In this document: in pieces, positions 8,011 to 17,292 of the stretch
How positions within the stretch are numbered: position 1 is the first letter of the stretch
Layout of the letters: each line of letters begins with the position of its first letter
NCBI GenBank assembly: GCA_947591475.1
Contig: CANQDE010000005.1
Coordinates: 151,698-215,697 of the forward strand
Length of the DNA stretch: 64,000 nt
Reading direction: 5' to 3'
Source of the DNA: an uncultured Alistipes sp.
Lineage (GTDB): Bacteria; Bacteroidota; Bacteroidia; Bacteroidales; Rikenellaceae
The notes under the pieces: generated by a model
Databases searched by the model: none
Told to the model about the DNA's origin: nothing
The model's input: the letters and a program-made list of their open reading frames with translations, nothing else
Translations under genes and position numbers: made by a program

Positions 8011-8105
8011 ATCTTTGACATTTATTAATTTGCTCAACTATTCATTCGCCCAACTTTTCGATCCGTTTTTTTACGAATCGGAAGCGTCGCTTTGCCTAAT
8101 TAAAT

Positions 8106-8193
8106 GCGGCTCTGCGAGCCGTGCGAGCCGCAGCCTCGGGGCGGCGGAGGCTCGCCACAGCTCCCCTCCGCAGGCTGCGTTCCGCGATTTTGC
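8106..8193. repeat. GC-rich dispersed intergenic repeat (family B), copy 2
   Basis: This starts GCGGCTCTGCGAGCCG and continues with TGCGAGCCGCAGCCTCGG, GGCGGAGGCTCGC, CCGCAGGCTGCG and TCCGCG. The same ordered blocks occur at 13707-13800 and 56602-56683. It is rich in self-complementary stems and lies between gpmI and alaS (gap 8011-8265), where no gene is supported. Repetitive extragenic elements of this kind can form hairpins in RNA, but no function is shown here. Confidence 0.7.
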
Positions 8194-8265
8194 AAATTCC
8201 AATCGGGTGCTTCATCAATCAACCCGATTGTCCGATCCGGCTGCCGAGCGACCTGAATCACCGGT

Positions 8266-10887
8266 TCAGGCGATTTGACTTTTAATCAACTCTACGGCCT
8301 TGTCGATTGCAGCCTGCAACCCCTCGACGTTCTTGCCGCCGGCCGTTGCGAAAAAGTTCTGACCGCCGCCGCCGCCCTGAATCAACTTGGCCGCTTCGCG
8401 CACCACGGCACCGGCATTCACGCCGCGCGCCGTGATCTCCTCGCCCAGCATCACTGTCAACGACGGTTTACCGCCGTTCTCGGAACCGACGACGAAGACC
8501 AACCGCGGCGCCCGCGCCCGCAACGTATAGGCCAGATCCTTGACGAATTCGGGCATCCGATGCAACAATCGGGTAAGCAGTTGCATTCCGTCACGTTCGG
8601 GCGTCGATGCAAGAATCTGTTCGGCCATCTGCTGCACCTGTTCGCGGCGCAACGTCTCGACCTCTTTCGAGAGGGATTCGTTGCTTTCCAGCATCTTCTT
8701 CACGGCCTGCAACACCTGCGGATTGTTGAGATACTCCGCCACATTGCGCATCGCGTCCTCGGCCGCATAAACCACCTCCTCGGCCCCTTTGCCCGTAACG
8801 GCCTCGATTCGGCGGACACCGGCCGAAACGGCACTTTCGGACAGAATCTTGAAGAACCCGATGTTACCCGTGGCACTGGTGTGCGTACCGCCGCACAACT
8901 CGACCGACGTACCGAAACGCACCATGCGCACACGGTCGCCGTACTTCTCGCCGAACAACATCATCGCACCGCAAGCGGCGGCCTCCTCTTTCGTGGCGTT
9001 GCGATTCTCCTCCAACGGATAATTGGCCCGAATGGCGGCATTCACCAACCGTTCGACCTCGCGCAACTGTTCGGGCGTTACCTTCTGGAAATGCGAAAAG
9101 TCGAAACGCAGCAACTCGGGCGTTACCATCGAGCCTTTCTGCTCGACGTGCTTGCCGAGCACCTTGCGCAAGGCTTCGTGCATCAAGTGGGTCGCCGAGT
9201 GGTTGTTGGCGGCCGACTGGCGTTTTTCGGCATCGACAACGGCCGTAAACCGTGCTTCGATCTGCTCGGGAAGCGTCTCGACGATGTGGATAATCAGACC
9301 GTTCTCCTTCTCGGTCGCCACGACCGGAATCCGTTCGCCGGCATGCTCGACGAATCCGACGTCGCCGATCTGGCCGCCCGAATTGCCGTAGAACGGCGTA
9401 CGGTCGAAAACCAACTGATAGGAGGTCTTGCCCTTGGACGTAACGCGGCGATAGCGTGCGATGCGCACCTCCTCGGTCAACGTATCGTACCCCGTGAAGA
9501 CACTCTCGGCGAGGGGGAACAACTCCACCCAATCGTCGGTATCGACAGCCGCCGCATTGCGCGAACGCTGCTTTTGCGCCTGCAGCTCCTTTTCGAAAGC
9601 CGCCAGATCGACGCCGACGCCCTGCTCGCGGGCGATCAACTCGGTCAGGTCGATCGGGAATCCGAACGTATCGTACAGCTCGAACGCCTTGGCGCCCGGA
9701 ATCTCCTTCTTACCGGCCTGTTTCGTCTCCGCGATAACGCCGTCCAACAGATTGATACCCGTCGCCAACGTACGCAGGAAAGCGGCCTCCTCCTCCTCGA
9801 TGACCTTTTCGATCAGCCCCTGTTGTGCTTTCAGCTCAGGGAACTGGCCGCCCATCTGCTCGACCAATCCGGCGACGAGCTTGCAAAGCGTCGGTTCGGT
9901 GAAGCCGAGATAAGTATAACCGTAACGCACGGCCCGACGCAGAATGCGGCGAATCACATAACCCGCCTTGACGTTCGACGGCAGCTGTCCGTCGGCGATC
10001 GAAAACGCAATGGCCCGCAAGTGGTCGGCAATGACGCGCATGGCGACATCGGCCTTGGGGTCGTCGCCGTACTTCTTGCCCGCCATCGCGGCAATCCGGC
10101 CGATAGTGGGCTGGAAAACATCGGTGTCGTAATTCGACTTCTTGCCCTGCAAAATCATGCAGAGGCGTTCGAAACCCATGCCCGTATCGACGTTCCGCGC
10201 CGGCAGCTCCTCCAACGAGCCGTTGGCCTTGCGATTGAACTGCATGAAGACGAGGTTCCAGATTTCGATTACCTGCGGATGGCCCGTATTGACCATTTCG
10301 CGGCCCGGCTTGGCCGCGATTTCGGCTTCATCGCGCAAATCGAAGTGGATTTCCGAACAGGGTCCGCAAGGGCCCGTTTCGCCCATCTCCCAGAAATTGT
10401 CGTGTTTGTTGCCGCGTATGATGTGATCCTCAGGCAGGAAGCGGCGCCAATAATCGTAGGCCTCTTGGTCGAACGGCACGCCGTCTTCGGCGCTGCCTTC
10501 GAACACCGTAGCGTACATCCGCTCGGCCGGCAGCCGATAGACGTCGTGCAACAGCTCCCACGCCCACTCGATCGCCTCCTTCTTGAAATAATCACCGTAA
10601 GACCAGTTGCCCAGCATCTCGAACATCGTATGGTGGTAGGTGTCGTGGCCGACCTCTTCCAGATCGTTGTGTTTGCCCGACACGCGCAGGCACTTCTGCG
10701 TGTCCGCGGCCCGCGGATATTTGCGCGGAGCGTTGCCCAGAAAAATATCCTTGAACTGGTTCATGCCCGCATTGGTGAACATCAGCGTAGGGTCGCCCTT
10801 GACGACCATCGGCGCCGACGGCACGATGTGATGTCCCTTGCTCTCGAAGAAGTCGAGAAAGACCTGTCGAATTTTATTCGATTCCAT
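8266..10887 (-). CDS. alaS: Alanyl-tRNA synthetase
   Basis: This enzyme charges tRNA-Ala and clears mischarged Ser and Gly. The 873-residue protein has the class II core ([49 protein letters not shown]), the editing-domain zinc motifs [11 protein letters not shown] and [10 protein letters not shown], and the C-Ala domain ending with [14 protein letters not shown]. The ATG at 10887 gives the conserved start [15 protein letters not shown]. It is divergent from the M23 peptidase pair; the 90-bp spacer holds overlapping promoters for both directions. Confidence 0.98.
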   Translation of the reverse strand: MESNKIRQVFLDFFESKGHHIVPSAPMVVKGDPTLMFTNAGMNQFKDIFLGNAPRKYPRAADTQKCLRVSGKHNDLEEVGHDTYHHTMFEMLGNWSYGDYFKKEAIEWAWELLHDVYRLPAERMYATVFEGSAEDGVPFDQEAYDYWRRFLPEDHIIRGNKHDNFWEMGETGPCGPCSEIHFDLRDEAEIAAKPGREMVNTGHPQVIEIWNLVFMQFNRKANGSLEELPARNVDTGMGFERLCMILQGKKSNYDTDVFQPTIGRIAAMAGKKYGDDPKADVAMRVIADHLRAIAFSIADGQLPSNVKAGYVIRRILRRAVRYGYTYLGFTEPTLCKLVAGLVEQMGGQFPELKAQQGLIEKVIEEEEAAFLRTLATGINLLDGVIAETKQAGKKEIPGAKAFELYDTFGFPIDLTELIAREQGVGVDLAAFEKELQAQKQRSRNAAAVDTDDWVELFPLAESVFTGYDTLTEEVRIARYRRVTSKGKTSYQLVFDRTPFYGNSGGQIGDVGFVEHAGERIPVVATEKENGLIIHIVETLPEQIEARFTAVVDAEKRQSAANNHSATHLMHEALRKVLGKHVEQKGSMVTPELLRFDFSHFQKVTPEQLREVERLVNAAIRANYPLEENRNATKEEAAACGAMMLFGEKYGDRVRMVRFGTSVELCGGTHTSATGNIGFFKILSESAVSAGVRRIEAVTGKGAEEVVYAAEDAMRNVAEYLNNPQVLQAVKKMLESNESLSKEVETLRREQVQQMAEQILASTPERDGMQLLTRLLHRMPEFVKDLAYTLRARAPRLVFVVGSENGGKPSLTVMLGEEITARGVNAGAVVREAAKLIQGGGGGQNFFATAGGKNVEGLQAAIDKAVELIKSQIA

Positions 10888-10927
10888 CCTATACTGTTTT
10901 ATCCGATTATTCCGTTTATCATTCGGG

Positions 10928-10958
10928 TTGCAAAATTACACAAATTACGCTAAATTTG
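10928..10958 (+). promoter_or_regulatory. Promoter of the M23 peptidase operon, overlapping the alaS promoter
   Basis: TTG at 10928-10930, a 20-nt spacer and TAAATTTG at 10951-10958 fit the Bacteroidota promoter. On the opposite strand TAATTTTG (10931-10938) is a matching -7 element for alaS. The two promoters overlap, so they may compete. Confidence 0.6.
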
Positions 10959-10983
10959 CACGAATCAAAGCAGTTTTTTGACC

Positions 10984-11979
10984 ATGAAACGATTTGTCCG
11001 GAGACCCGACGTCGAGACGTTCGCCAGCGAGGCCGAAGCGCTTACGCACAAGGCGGTGAACGCTCCGTTCCGGCTGCGCACCTACCGGTTGCTGCGTAAA
11101 ATTCTGCTCGGATTCATCCTCGTTTCGGTGGTCAACGTCGTATTTTCCTACTTTTTCTATACGCCGAAAATCTACCGCATCAACCGCGACAACCGCGAGC
11201 TGATTATCCGCTACCGCATCCTGCAAGACCGCATCCGCACGGCCCAGCGCAGCATCGACGACATCCGCACGCGGGACAACAACGTCTATCGTTCGCTTTT
11301 CGGGACCGACACGCTCCTCATCGAAGGCGTTTGGCAGCCCTATCCCGACACGAAATACGCCCACATGGCCGAAGACGACTTCGCTCCGTTGATGATCGGC
11401 ACGTGGCAACAGCTCGATGCACTGGCCCGCGAGGTCTATCTCGAATCGGTCTCGATGGACGAACTGCAATCGCTGGCCCGCAACAAGGAGCAGCTCTCCA
11501 CGGCGATTCCCGCCATCTGGCCCATCAGCCGGAAAGCGCTGCACGGCGACCACATCGGCGCTTTCAGCATGCACCGGCTCCATCCCGTATTGGGTTACGT
11601 CCGGCCGCACAAGGGAATCGACCTCGGATGCGACCGCGGAACGCCGGTCTTCGCGACGGGCGACGCGACGGTCGAAATCGCAGACGAACACGGCTACAAC
11701 GGCGGCTACGGCCACATGGTGCTGCTCGACCACGAATTCGGCTACAAGACCCGCTACGCCCACCTTTCGCGCGTGCACGTCAAGAAGGGACAGAAGGTCG
11801 TACGCGGCCAACTGATCGCCGAAACGGGCAATACGGGCATCTCGCAGGGGCCTCATCTTCATTACGAAGTCATCCGCAAGGGCGTACCCGTCAATCCGAT
11901 CAACTATTTCAACCGCGACATGACCCCCGAAGAGTACGACCACCTGATGGAGCATCTGCGCGAAACCAAATACGAATGA
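10984..11979 (+). CDS. M23 family metallopeptidase, membrane-anchored (first of a tandem pair)
   Basis: A 331-residue LytM/M23 protein. It has a cytoplasmic N-terminus, one membrane helix at about 38-58, a linker and a C-terminal M23 domain with zinc ligands H209 and D213 (HKGID) and H293 (PHLHYE). All core residues are present, so it should be an active cell-wall endopeptidase cutting peptidoglycan cross-links in the periplasm. The ATG at 10984 is used; a TTG six bases upstream is unlikely. A paralogue follows after 1 bp. Substrate and regulation cannot be read from the sequence. Confidence 0.9.
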   Translation: MKRFVRRPDVETFASEAEALTHKAVNAPFRLRTYRLLRKILLGFILVSVVNVVFSYFFYTPKIYRINRDNRELIIRYRILQDRIRTAQRSIDDIRTRDNNVYRSLFGTDTLLIEGVWQPYPDTKYAHMAEDDFAPLMIGTWQQLDALAREVYLESVSMDELQSLARNKEQLSTAIPAIWPISRKALHGDHIGAFSMHRLHPVLGYVRPHKGIDLGCDRGTPVFATGDATVEIADEHGYNGGYGHMVLLDHEFGYKTRYAHLSRVHVKKGQKVVRGQLIAETGNTGISQGPHLHYEVIRKGVPVNPINYFNRDMTPEEYDHLMEHLRETKYE

Positions 11980-11980
11980 T

Positions 11981-12934
11981 ATGACGCCCCGTGAAAAGAC
12001 CCTCGAACGGCTACGCCGCCGCAAACGCCGCAAGCAGAAAATCATCCGTGCGATCGTACATCTTTTCGTGTGGATCGGTGCGGCGGTACTCTATTACGTC
12101 GGCTTCTCGATCTTTTTCGATACGCCCTACGAGTATGCCATGAAACATTCGACCGATGGACTGCAGCGCGAATACGACCGGCTCACGGCCCGCTACGATT
12201 CGCTGATGCTCGTCGTGGATAACGTAAAGGCGCGCGACCGCCATGTTTTCCGGACGCTCTTCGAATCGGAGCCCTACGATTTCGACTCCGAATTCGAAAA
12301 CAAACAGGCGGTAACCTACGAAAATATCGTCAACCGTTCGTCGCGGCAGCTCCGCAAAGAGCTGAAAAACGGCACCTCCTCGTTGGAAAAACAGCTTACC
12401 CGACTGAATGACAGTTATAGGTTGGTGCAGGCCCGCATCGACTCGGCCGGACGCAACTGCGACCGGATTCCCGCAATCCAGCCCGTTATCAACAAACGGC
12501 TCACGCTGCTGACCGCCTCGTACGGCATGCGCTACCATCCGTTCTACAAGACGCTGCAATCGCATCAGGGCGTGGACTACACCGTTCCCGAAGGGTCGAG
12601 CGTCTTCGCTACGGCCGACGGCGTCGTGCGCGATGCGACGATGCGTAACTCGACGTCGGGCATGACCCTCATCATCGACCACGGAAACGGCTACGAGACC
12701 TCGTACCACCATTTGAGCAAATTCAACGTGCGCAAAGGGCAGACCGTCCATCGGGGCGACATCATCGCGCTGTCGGGCGATACGGGCCTGTCGCTGGCCC
12801 CGCACCTCCACTACGAGGTACGTTACAACGGCATCCGGGTCGATCCGATCCATTACTTCTTCATGGAGCTCTCCCCGACCGAATACCAACGCATGATGCG
12901 CATTGCCCAAACCGGCATGCAATCGTTCGACTGA
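11981..12934 (+). CDS. M23 family metallopeptidase, membrane-anchored (second of a tandem pair)
   Basis: A 317-residue paralogue of the preceding protein with the same plan: a basic N-terminus (RRRKRRKQK), a membrane helix at about 23-46, a helical linker containing RDRHVFRTLFESE (compare RDNNVYRSLFGTD in the first copy), then an M23 domain with H195 and D199 (HQGVD) and H277 (PHLHYE). Both copies keep the zinc ligands. The 1-bp spacing indicates co-transcription and translational coupling. It probably acts in peptidoglycan remodelling. The HAD gene follows 13 bp later, perhaps in the same operon. Confidence 0.9.
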   Translation: MTPREKTLERLRRRKRRKQKIIRAIVHLFVWIGAAVLYYVGFSIFFDTPYEYAMKHSTDGLQREYDRLTARYDSLMLVVDNVKARDRHVFRTLFESEPYDFDSEFENKQAVTYENIVNRSSRQLRKELKNGTSSLEKQLTRLNDSYRLVQARIDSAGRNCDRIPAIQPVINKRLTLLTASYGMRYHPFYKTLQSHQGVDYTVPEGSSVFATADGVVRDATMRNSTSGMTLIIDHGNGYETSYHHLSKFNVRKGQTVHRGDIIALSGDTGLSLAPHLHYEVRYNGIRVDPIHYFFMELSPTEYQRMMRIAQTGMQSFD

Positions 12935-12947
12935 CCCCTGCCGAAAG

Positions 12948-13574
12948 ATGGACGACCGACGCATCCGATTGATCCTGCTCGATTTCGACGGAACATTGGC
13001 AGACACCCGACGAGCCAATACGGCGGCTTACGTCGCGACGCTCCGCGAGGCGGGCTATCCGCTCACCGAAGCGGAGTACGAAGCCCGCTATTTCGGTATG
13101 CGGTGCGAGGAATTTCTCACCCGTTTCGGCATCGACGACCCGGCCGAACGGGAACGCCTGCGAAGACGCAAAATCGAACTTTACCCCACCTTTTTCGATA
13201 CCGTCCGGCTGAACGAGCCGTTGTGGAACTTCTGCCAGCAATTCCGGCGACAGGGCGGACGGGTGTGGATCGTATCGACGGGTAGCCGCGCCAACATCGA
13301 GAACGCGATGCGCTTCTTGGGCATCGGCGGGCCGGAAAGCGAAGTACCGAAAGATGAGCGACAGGAAAGCAATGCGCCGAAAGGTCGGGTCGACGGGATT
13401 CTCGCAGGCACGGACATCGCCGTAAGCAAACCGGCGCCGGACTGCTTTTTAGAAGTCATACGTCGGGAGGGTTGCACGCCGTCCGAAACGCTGATTTTCG
13501 AAGATTCAGCCATCGGTCTCGAAGCCGCCCGTCGAAGCGGTGCCGCCTATTTTCAAGTAAAATTAGGCGACTAA
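12948..13574 (+). CDS. HAD superfamily phosphatase (phosphoglycolate phosphatase / beta-phosphoglucomutase-like)
   Basis: A 208-residue HAD hydrolase with motif I DFDGTLADT (nucleophile Asp12, acid/base Asp14), motif II in IVSTGSRANIENA, the motif III lysine in SKPAPDCF and motif IV FEDSAIGLEAA. The helical cap inserted between motifs I and II is typical of subfamily I. It is likely cytosolic, acting on a small phosphorylated metabolite; the substrate is unknown. The ATG at 12948 is preferred because it starts right before the conserved core. The gene follows the M23 pair closely. Confidence 0.82.
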   Translation: MDDRRIRLILLDFDGTLADTRRANTAAYVATLREAGYPLTEAEYEARYFGMRCEEFLTRFGIDDPAERERLRRRKIELYPTFFDTVRLNEPLWNFCQQFRRQGGRVWIVSTGSRANIENAMRFLGIGGPESEVPKDERQESNAPKGRVDGILAGTDIAVSKPAPDCFLEVIRREGCTPSETLIFEDSAIGLEAARRSGAAYFQVKLGD

Positions 13575-13706
13575 ATACGATTTCACACGAATAGTATCCC
13601 AAATAACCTTGCGGGTCCTGACCGAAGCCCCTGCCTTGGTAGGAACTTGGGGGGGGGTAAACGAAAGTATCCGCTTTCGGCTTTTTGCTTATTCAGGTAA
13701 TTATTT

Positions 13707-13800
13707 GCGGCTCTCGGGAGCCGCGCGAGCCGCAGCCTCGGCGGGCGAAGGTTCGCTTACTTCGTTTCGCGGCACTCCGCAGGCTGCGTCCCACGACTTT
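13707..13800. repeat. GC-rich dispersed intergenic repeat (family B), copy 3
   Basis: GCGGCTCTCGGGAGCCGCGC leads into GAGCCGCAGCCTCGGCGGGC, a middle GAAGGTTCGC block and CCGCAGGCTGCGTCCCACGA. It aligns block by block with the copies at 8106 and 56602. The 350-bp gap (13575-13924) otherwise holds a run of nine G near 13650 and the promoter of the next gene. Confidence 0.7.
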
Positions 13801-13874
13801 GCAGGCCCCAAAATAGCTATTTTCCCATTATAAATATCCTCACCCTTACGAATACCCTCCTATCGGAAATTGGA

Positions 13875-13906
13875 TTTGTCATTACGAAAATTTTAGTTTA
13901 TATTTG
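13875..13906 (+). promoter_or_regulatory. Consensus Bacteroidota promoter of the small envelope protein gene
   Basis: TTTG (13875-13878), a 20-nt spacer and TATATTTG (13899-13906) match TTTG-N19-21-TAnnTTTG exactly, 18 nt before the ATG at 13925. The surroundings are AT-rich. Confidence 0.75.
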
Positions 13907-13924
13907 TACTAAAATTTTAGAATA

Positions 13925-14359
13925 ATGAGAAACTGCGCGATTTTCCTGTTGGTTCTGCTCGCGATTGCGGCGACCGGCATCGCAGCCCTGCACGATAACA
14001 CCCGCACAGCGACCGTCGAAGGGATATTCAGCGATCAGCTCTGCATCGTCGGGCATCCGCGCGCCTACCTGCGCAAGGCAGCGGACGATTCGATTCTCGA
14101 TTCGTGCGTCATCTCGGACAACCGTTTTCGGCTTACATGCGACATCGCCCGCAAGGAGCTCCTTTGCCGGATTACCCTAACCGGTCGCGATTCGGTATCC
14201 GAAATCCTGCTCCACCCGCAACAACACGTCCGACTGCATATCGGGCTCGACCCGCTCGAAGAACAATTGCGGGAAGCCGTCGAAGAGGCCATCGCCCGAC
14301 TCGATTCGACGGGTCTAACCCCTCCCGACAGCCTCTATTGCGACAGCCTCCCGAAATGA
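13925..14359 (+). CDS. Small secreted or membrane-anchored hypothetical protein
   Basis: The family is not recognised. The 144-residue protein starts with a hydrophobic segment (CAIFLLVLLAIAATGIAAL, residues 4-22) that could be a signal peptide or anchor; no lipobox cysteine follows. The rest looks like a short beta-rich domain (VEGIFSDQLCIVG, DSCVISDNRFRLTCDI, ELLCRITL) followed by an acidic helix. This resembles the small beta-sandwich at the N-terminus of some Bacteroidota redoxins, but that is weak. A consensus promoter and normal codon use support a real gene. It ends before a hairpin at 14361. Confidence 0.65.
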   Translation: MRNCAIFLLVLLAIAATGIAALHDNTRTATVEGIFSDQLCIVGHPRAYLRKAADDSILDSCVISDNRFRLTCDIARKELLCRITLTGRDSVSEILLHPQQHVRLHIGLDPLEEQLREAVEEAIARLDSTGLTPPDSLYCDSLPK

Positions 14360-14360
14360 C

Positions 14361-14392
14361 GCAGGGCGTCCTCCTTGCGGATAACGCCCTGC
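14361..14392. terminator. Hairpin between convergent genes
   Basis: GCAGGGCGT (14361-14369) pairs with ACGCCCTGC (14384-14392). There is no T-run, so it is a weak terminator candidate between the small envelope gene and the convergent AsmA-like gene. Confidence 0.4.
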
Positions 14393-14418
14393 ATCGGTGC
14401 CTGCTGCCTGCGCACAAC

Positions 14419-17106
14419 TTATTCCTGCGTCTTTTCCGCCGTCAGTTTCGCAATCTGCGATTCGGCTTCAGCCGCCAGTTTTTCTGCCTGTTTCTCCGCC
14501 TCGGAAACCAATTTATCGCCCGCTTTCTGGGCCGCGATTTTAGCCAAAGCCCCTTTGGGCGCTGCGGCATCGATCAATTTCTGGCGCTGCGCTTGAGCCG
14601 CTTCGATCAGCTTTTCGCCGGCTTTCTTCGCTTCGTCCCGCAAGCGGTCGGCCTGCTTCTGCACCTCTTCCGAAAGCGATGCGCTGCCGGTCAATTTCTG
14701 AATCTGCTGATCCACGATATTCTTCACCGCCTCCTGGGCCGCCTCCTTGACGCCGAGCGTGATTTTCGGCGAGGAGAACGTACCGCCGATATTGACATTC
14801 ACGGACTGGAGCACACCGCCCGCTGCGCCCGACGGCAGATTGACTTTGCCGACGTAATCGATCGTCTGATCGAGGCCCGTTGAGCCCGACAGATTCATCT
14901 TGATGCCGCCCATCTTCAGATCGAACGGCTGCGTGGTGATCCGCCCGTCGCGAACGGTGAAGCGGATGGTTACGTCTTTCGCCTCGATCTTCTTCAGCGC
15001 ATCGTTGTTCAACGCCTTGGCCAGCGCATCGAATGCCCCGATATTCTGCACGTGAATGTTGGCCGAACGGATTTCGCCCGTGGCATCGAGCGACTGCAAA
15101 TCGGGCGACATCGTGGAATCGAGCGCCGTGGAGAGATTGAGCGACATCGAATAGTCGCCGCCGGTCTTGGCGAATATCGGCACCAGCTTCTGGATCATCT
15201 CCAACTCCTCGAAAGTCTTCGAGAACGAAGCGCCGGCCACGTCAGCCGAAAGTTTCACTTGCGGACGCTGCGGATCGACCGCCGTCGAATAGCTGCCCGA
15301 TGCCATCACACGACCGTCGAACAACTGCATTTTCAGTCCGTCGAGCGACAGCACGCCATTGGCAACTCCCATCTTGCCGGTCAGCTCCGTAATCGTCATC
15401 TTCTGGAAAAGAATTTTGTGCAACTCGGTCGAAAGCGAAAGATTCAGATTGCGCGGCACCTCGATGACCTGCGCATCGGACGGAGCGGCCGGTTCGGCGA
15501 CTTCCTCCGAAGCCGCCTCCTCCGTCATCTCCGACTGCGGAAGCGCCGCCATGATTTCATTCAGATCAAGCAAATCCGATTTGACATACAACCGGCCCGA
15601 AAGCTGCGCACCGCGCAACAGATAACCGAGATACCCCGTCAGTTGTCCGTTGGCCGAAAGATCGCTGCGTCCGACGGTCATTCCGAAATCCCCGAGCGTC
15701 ATAGATTCCGGTGTAATCGTGGCTGCCGCGCGACGGATTTGCACGTCGGGCAGACCGGCGAGTTTCAACGCCAACTGCTCAATGACGAACGTGCCCGAAG
15801 CGCCCAATTTCTCGTATTGTTTTTTGTCGATGGCGGACATGCGGCCCGATACCTTGACGTCGGCCGTAACGAGACCGTTCAACGCAACGTTTTCGTCCAA
15901 CGGATAGACCTCCTTCACGGCTCCCAGATCGACCCGACCGTTCGCCGAAGCGCGGAACGAGGGATCGGAGACGAGATTCGTCGCATAAAGCGTTGCCGAA
16001 AGGGCGTTTCCGGCCATCCGCAACCCGAATTTCGAAAGGTCGACCTCCGTTTTATCCATGTCGCCGCCCGGATTGGCCACCCGCGCCGCGATGTTGATGT
16101 CGGTTACCGCCTTGGGCAACGAAGCGTACTGGAAATGACCGTTTTCGACACCGGCTTTCAATTCGAATGCCGGCACGTTCCGACCCGAAAGTTCGCCGCG
16201 GGCCCACAACGCCATGGACAAAGCCCCGCCAGCCGTCAGATTACGGAAATCGCGCGTATAGAAGGCCGGAATCAACGAAAGCACATCCTTGAACTGCACC
16301 CGTTCGCAACCGGCGGTCAAATCCATCTTCACGGCGTTTTCGGCCAGTTCGACCCAGCCGTCGAGCCCCAATTCGATGGCATTTAGCCGGAATTTGTTAT
16401 CGGAGAACGTAAACCGGTTGTTGGCCAAGTCGGCTTCGATCGCCGCATCGAGCTCGGCATCGGCGCCGTTCAACAATGGAATGCCGCCCGACACGAAACG
16501 CAGGGCCTTGGCCGCAAGATGCAGATCGAGGTCGGTACGATCGGCCGACAAATCGCCCCGCAAGCGCAAGGACAAAGGTTCGGTCGAAAAACGCATCTGC
16601 GTGGAATCGTCCTCGTAACGGATTGCCGCGTCGGAAATCCGGAAATCGCGCAACGAAAGTCGGAAAGCCGACGGTTCGTCGGGGGTCTCCTCCTCCGGCT
16701 GCTCTTCCGACGGTTTCATGACGTCCCAGTTGACAGCGCCGTCCGCCAGTTTATGGGCATGCAACTCCGGACGGGCCAGAATGATTTTCGAGACTTCGAA
16801 CCCGCTGTCGCGGAAAAGCGACAGCAAATCGACCACCACCGAAATCCGCTGAGCGGCGACAATCGTATCGCCCTCGAAACGGTCGCATCCGACGAGGGTC
16901 AAGCCTTTCAAATCGACCGAAGCATGCGGAAAATGGCGCAGCAGGCTGATGTCCAGCCGTTCGAAATCGAGCTGCGCCGTAAGCATCTCGTTCGCCTCGT
17001 GTTTCACGATGCGGGCGATCTTTCCACGGAAAAGCGTCGGCGCAAGCAACAACACCGCCAACACGGCAACCACCGTGATGGCTGCGATTTTCACGAATTT
17101 TTTCAT
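14419..17106 (-). CDS. AsmA family envelope protein
   Basis: An 895-residue AsmA-like protein. It has a short cytoplasmic N-terminus, one membrane helix (about 5-24), then a long periplasmic region with the AsmA N-terminal signature (LDFERLDISLLRHFPHASVDLKGL) and the AsmA C-terminal region (NLSLSTELHKILFQKMTITELTGKMGVANGVLSLDGL, DVTIRFTVRDGRITTQPFDLKMGGIKMNLSGSTGLDQTIDY). The last ~100 residues are an Ala/Lys/Glu/Gln-rich coiled-coil tail, an addition to the core family. AsmA-like proteins are bridge-type lipid transfer proteins that affect outer-membrane assembly. The ATG at 17106 places the helix at the N-terminus. A TACCTTTG element lies upstream at 17201-17208. Confidence 0.88.
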   Translation of the reverse strand: MKKFVKIAAITVVAVLAVLLLAPTLFRGKIARIVKHEANEMLTAQLDFERLDISLLRHFPHASVDLKGLTLVGCDRFEGDTIVAAQRISVVVDLLSLFRDSGFEVSKIILARPELHAHKLADGAVNWDVMKPSEEQPEEETPDEPSAFRLSLRDFRISDAAIRYEDDSTQMRFSTEPLSLRLRGDLSADRTDLDLHLAAKALRFVSGGIPLLNGADAELDAAIEADLANNRFTFSDNKFRLNAIELGLDGWVELAENAVKMDLTAGCERVQFKDVLSLIPAFYTRDFRNLTAGGALSMALWARGELSGRNVPAFELKAGVENGHFQYASLPKAVTDINIAARVANPGGDMDKTEVDLSKFGLRMAGNALSATLYATNLVSDPSFRASANGRVDLGAVKEVYPLDENVALNGLVTADVKVSGRMSAIDKKQYEKLGASGTFVIEQLALKLAGLPDVQIRRAAATITPESMTLGDFGMTVGRSDLSANGQLTGYLGYLLRGAQLSGRLYVKSDLLDLNEIMAALPQSEMTEEAASEEVAEPAAPSDAQVIEVPRNLNLSLSTELHKILFQKMTITELTGKMGVANGVLSLDGLKMQLFDGRVMASGSYSTAVDPQRPQVKLSADVAGASFSKTFEELEMIQKLVPIFAKTGGDYSMSLNLSTALDSTMSPDLQSLDATGEIRSANIHVQNIGAFDALAKALNNDALKKIEAKDVTIRFTVRDGRITTQPFDLKMGGIKMNLSGSTGLDQTIDYVGKVNLPSGAAGGVLQSVNVNIGGTFSSPKITLGVKEAAQEAVKNIVDQQIQKLTGSASLSEEVQKQADRLRDEAKKAGEKLIEAAQAQRQKLIDAAAPKGALAKIAAQKAGDKLVSEAEKQAEKLAAEAESQIAKLTAEKTQE

Positions 17107-17200
17107 TTGCACACGTACTGTTCGGACGGAACCGCCGCCTCGACGATCATCGGCCCCTTGCAGCGGGAAGCGGAGGCGGTTTTCCACCCGAAATCCGATA

Positions 17201-17208
17201 CAAAGGTA
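17201..17208 (-). promoter_or_regulatory. Promoter -7 element for the AsmA-like gene
   Basis: The minus strand reads TACCTTTG, about 95 nt before the ATG at 17106. Diverging from it, TACTTTTG on the plus strand (17251-17258) serves the AlkD-like gene. Confidence 0.5.
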
Positions 17209-17250
17209 CGATATTTTGTCCGAACCCGTCGCACCTTCTATAAAAAAGAT

Positions 17251-17258
17251 TACTTTTG
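17251..17258 (+). promoter_or_regulatory. Promoter -7 element for the AlkD-like gene
   Basis: TACTTTTG matches TAnnTTTG and ends 34 nt before the ATG at 17293. Confidence 0.5.
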
Positions 17259-17292
17259 TTTTCGGAATCCGACAAAACCAAGCGATTTTACG

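Noticed and set aside
8010..8017. TATCTTTG on the plus strand beside the gpmI start codon
   Set aside because: It points away from gpmI into a gap with no plus-strand gene before alaS ends, so it is probably chance.
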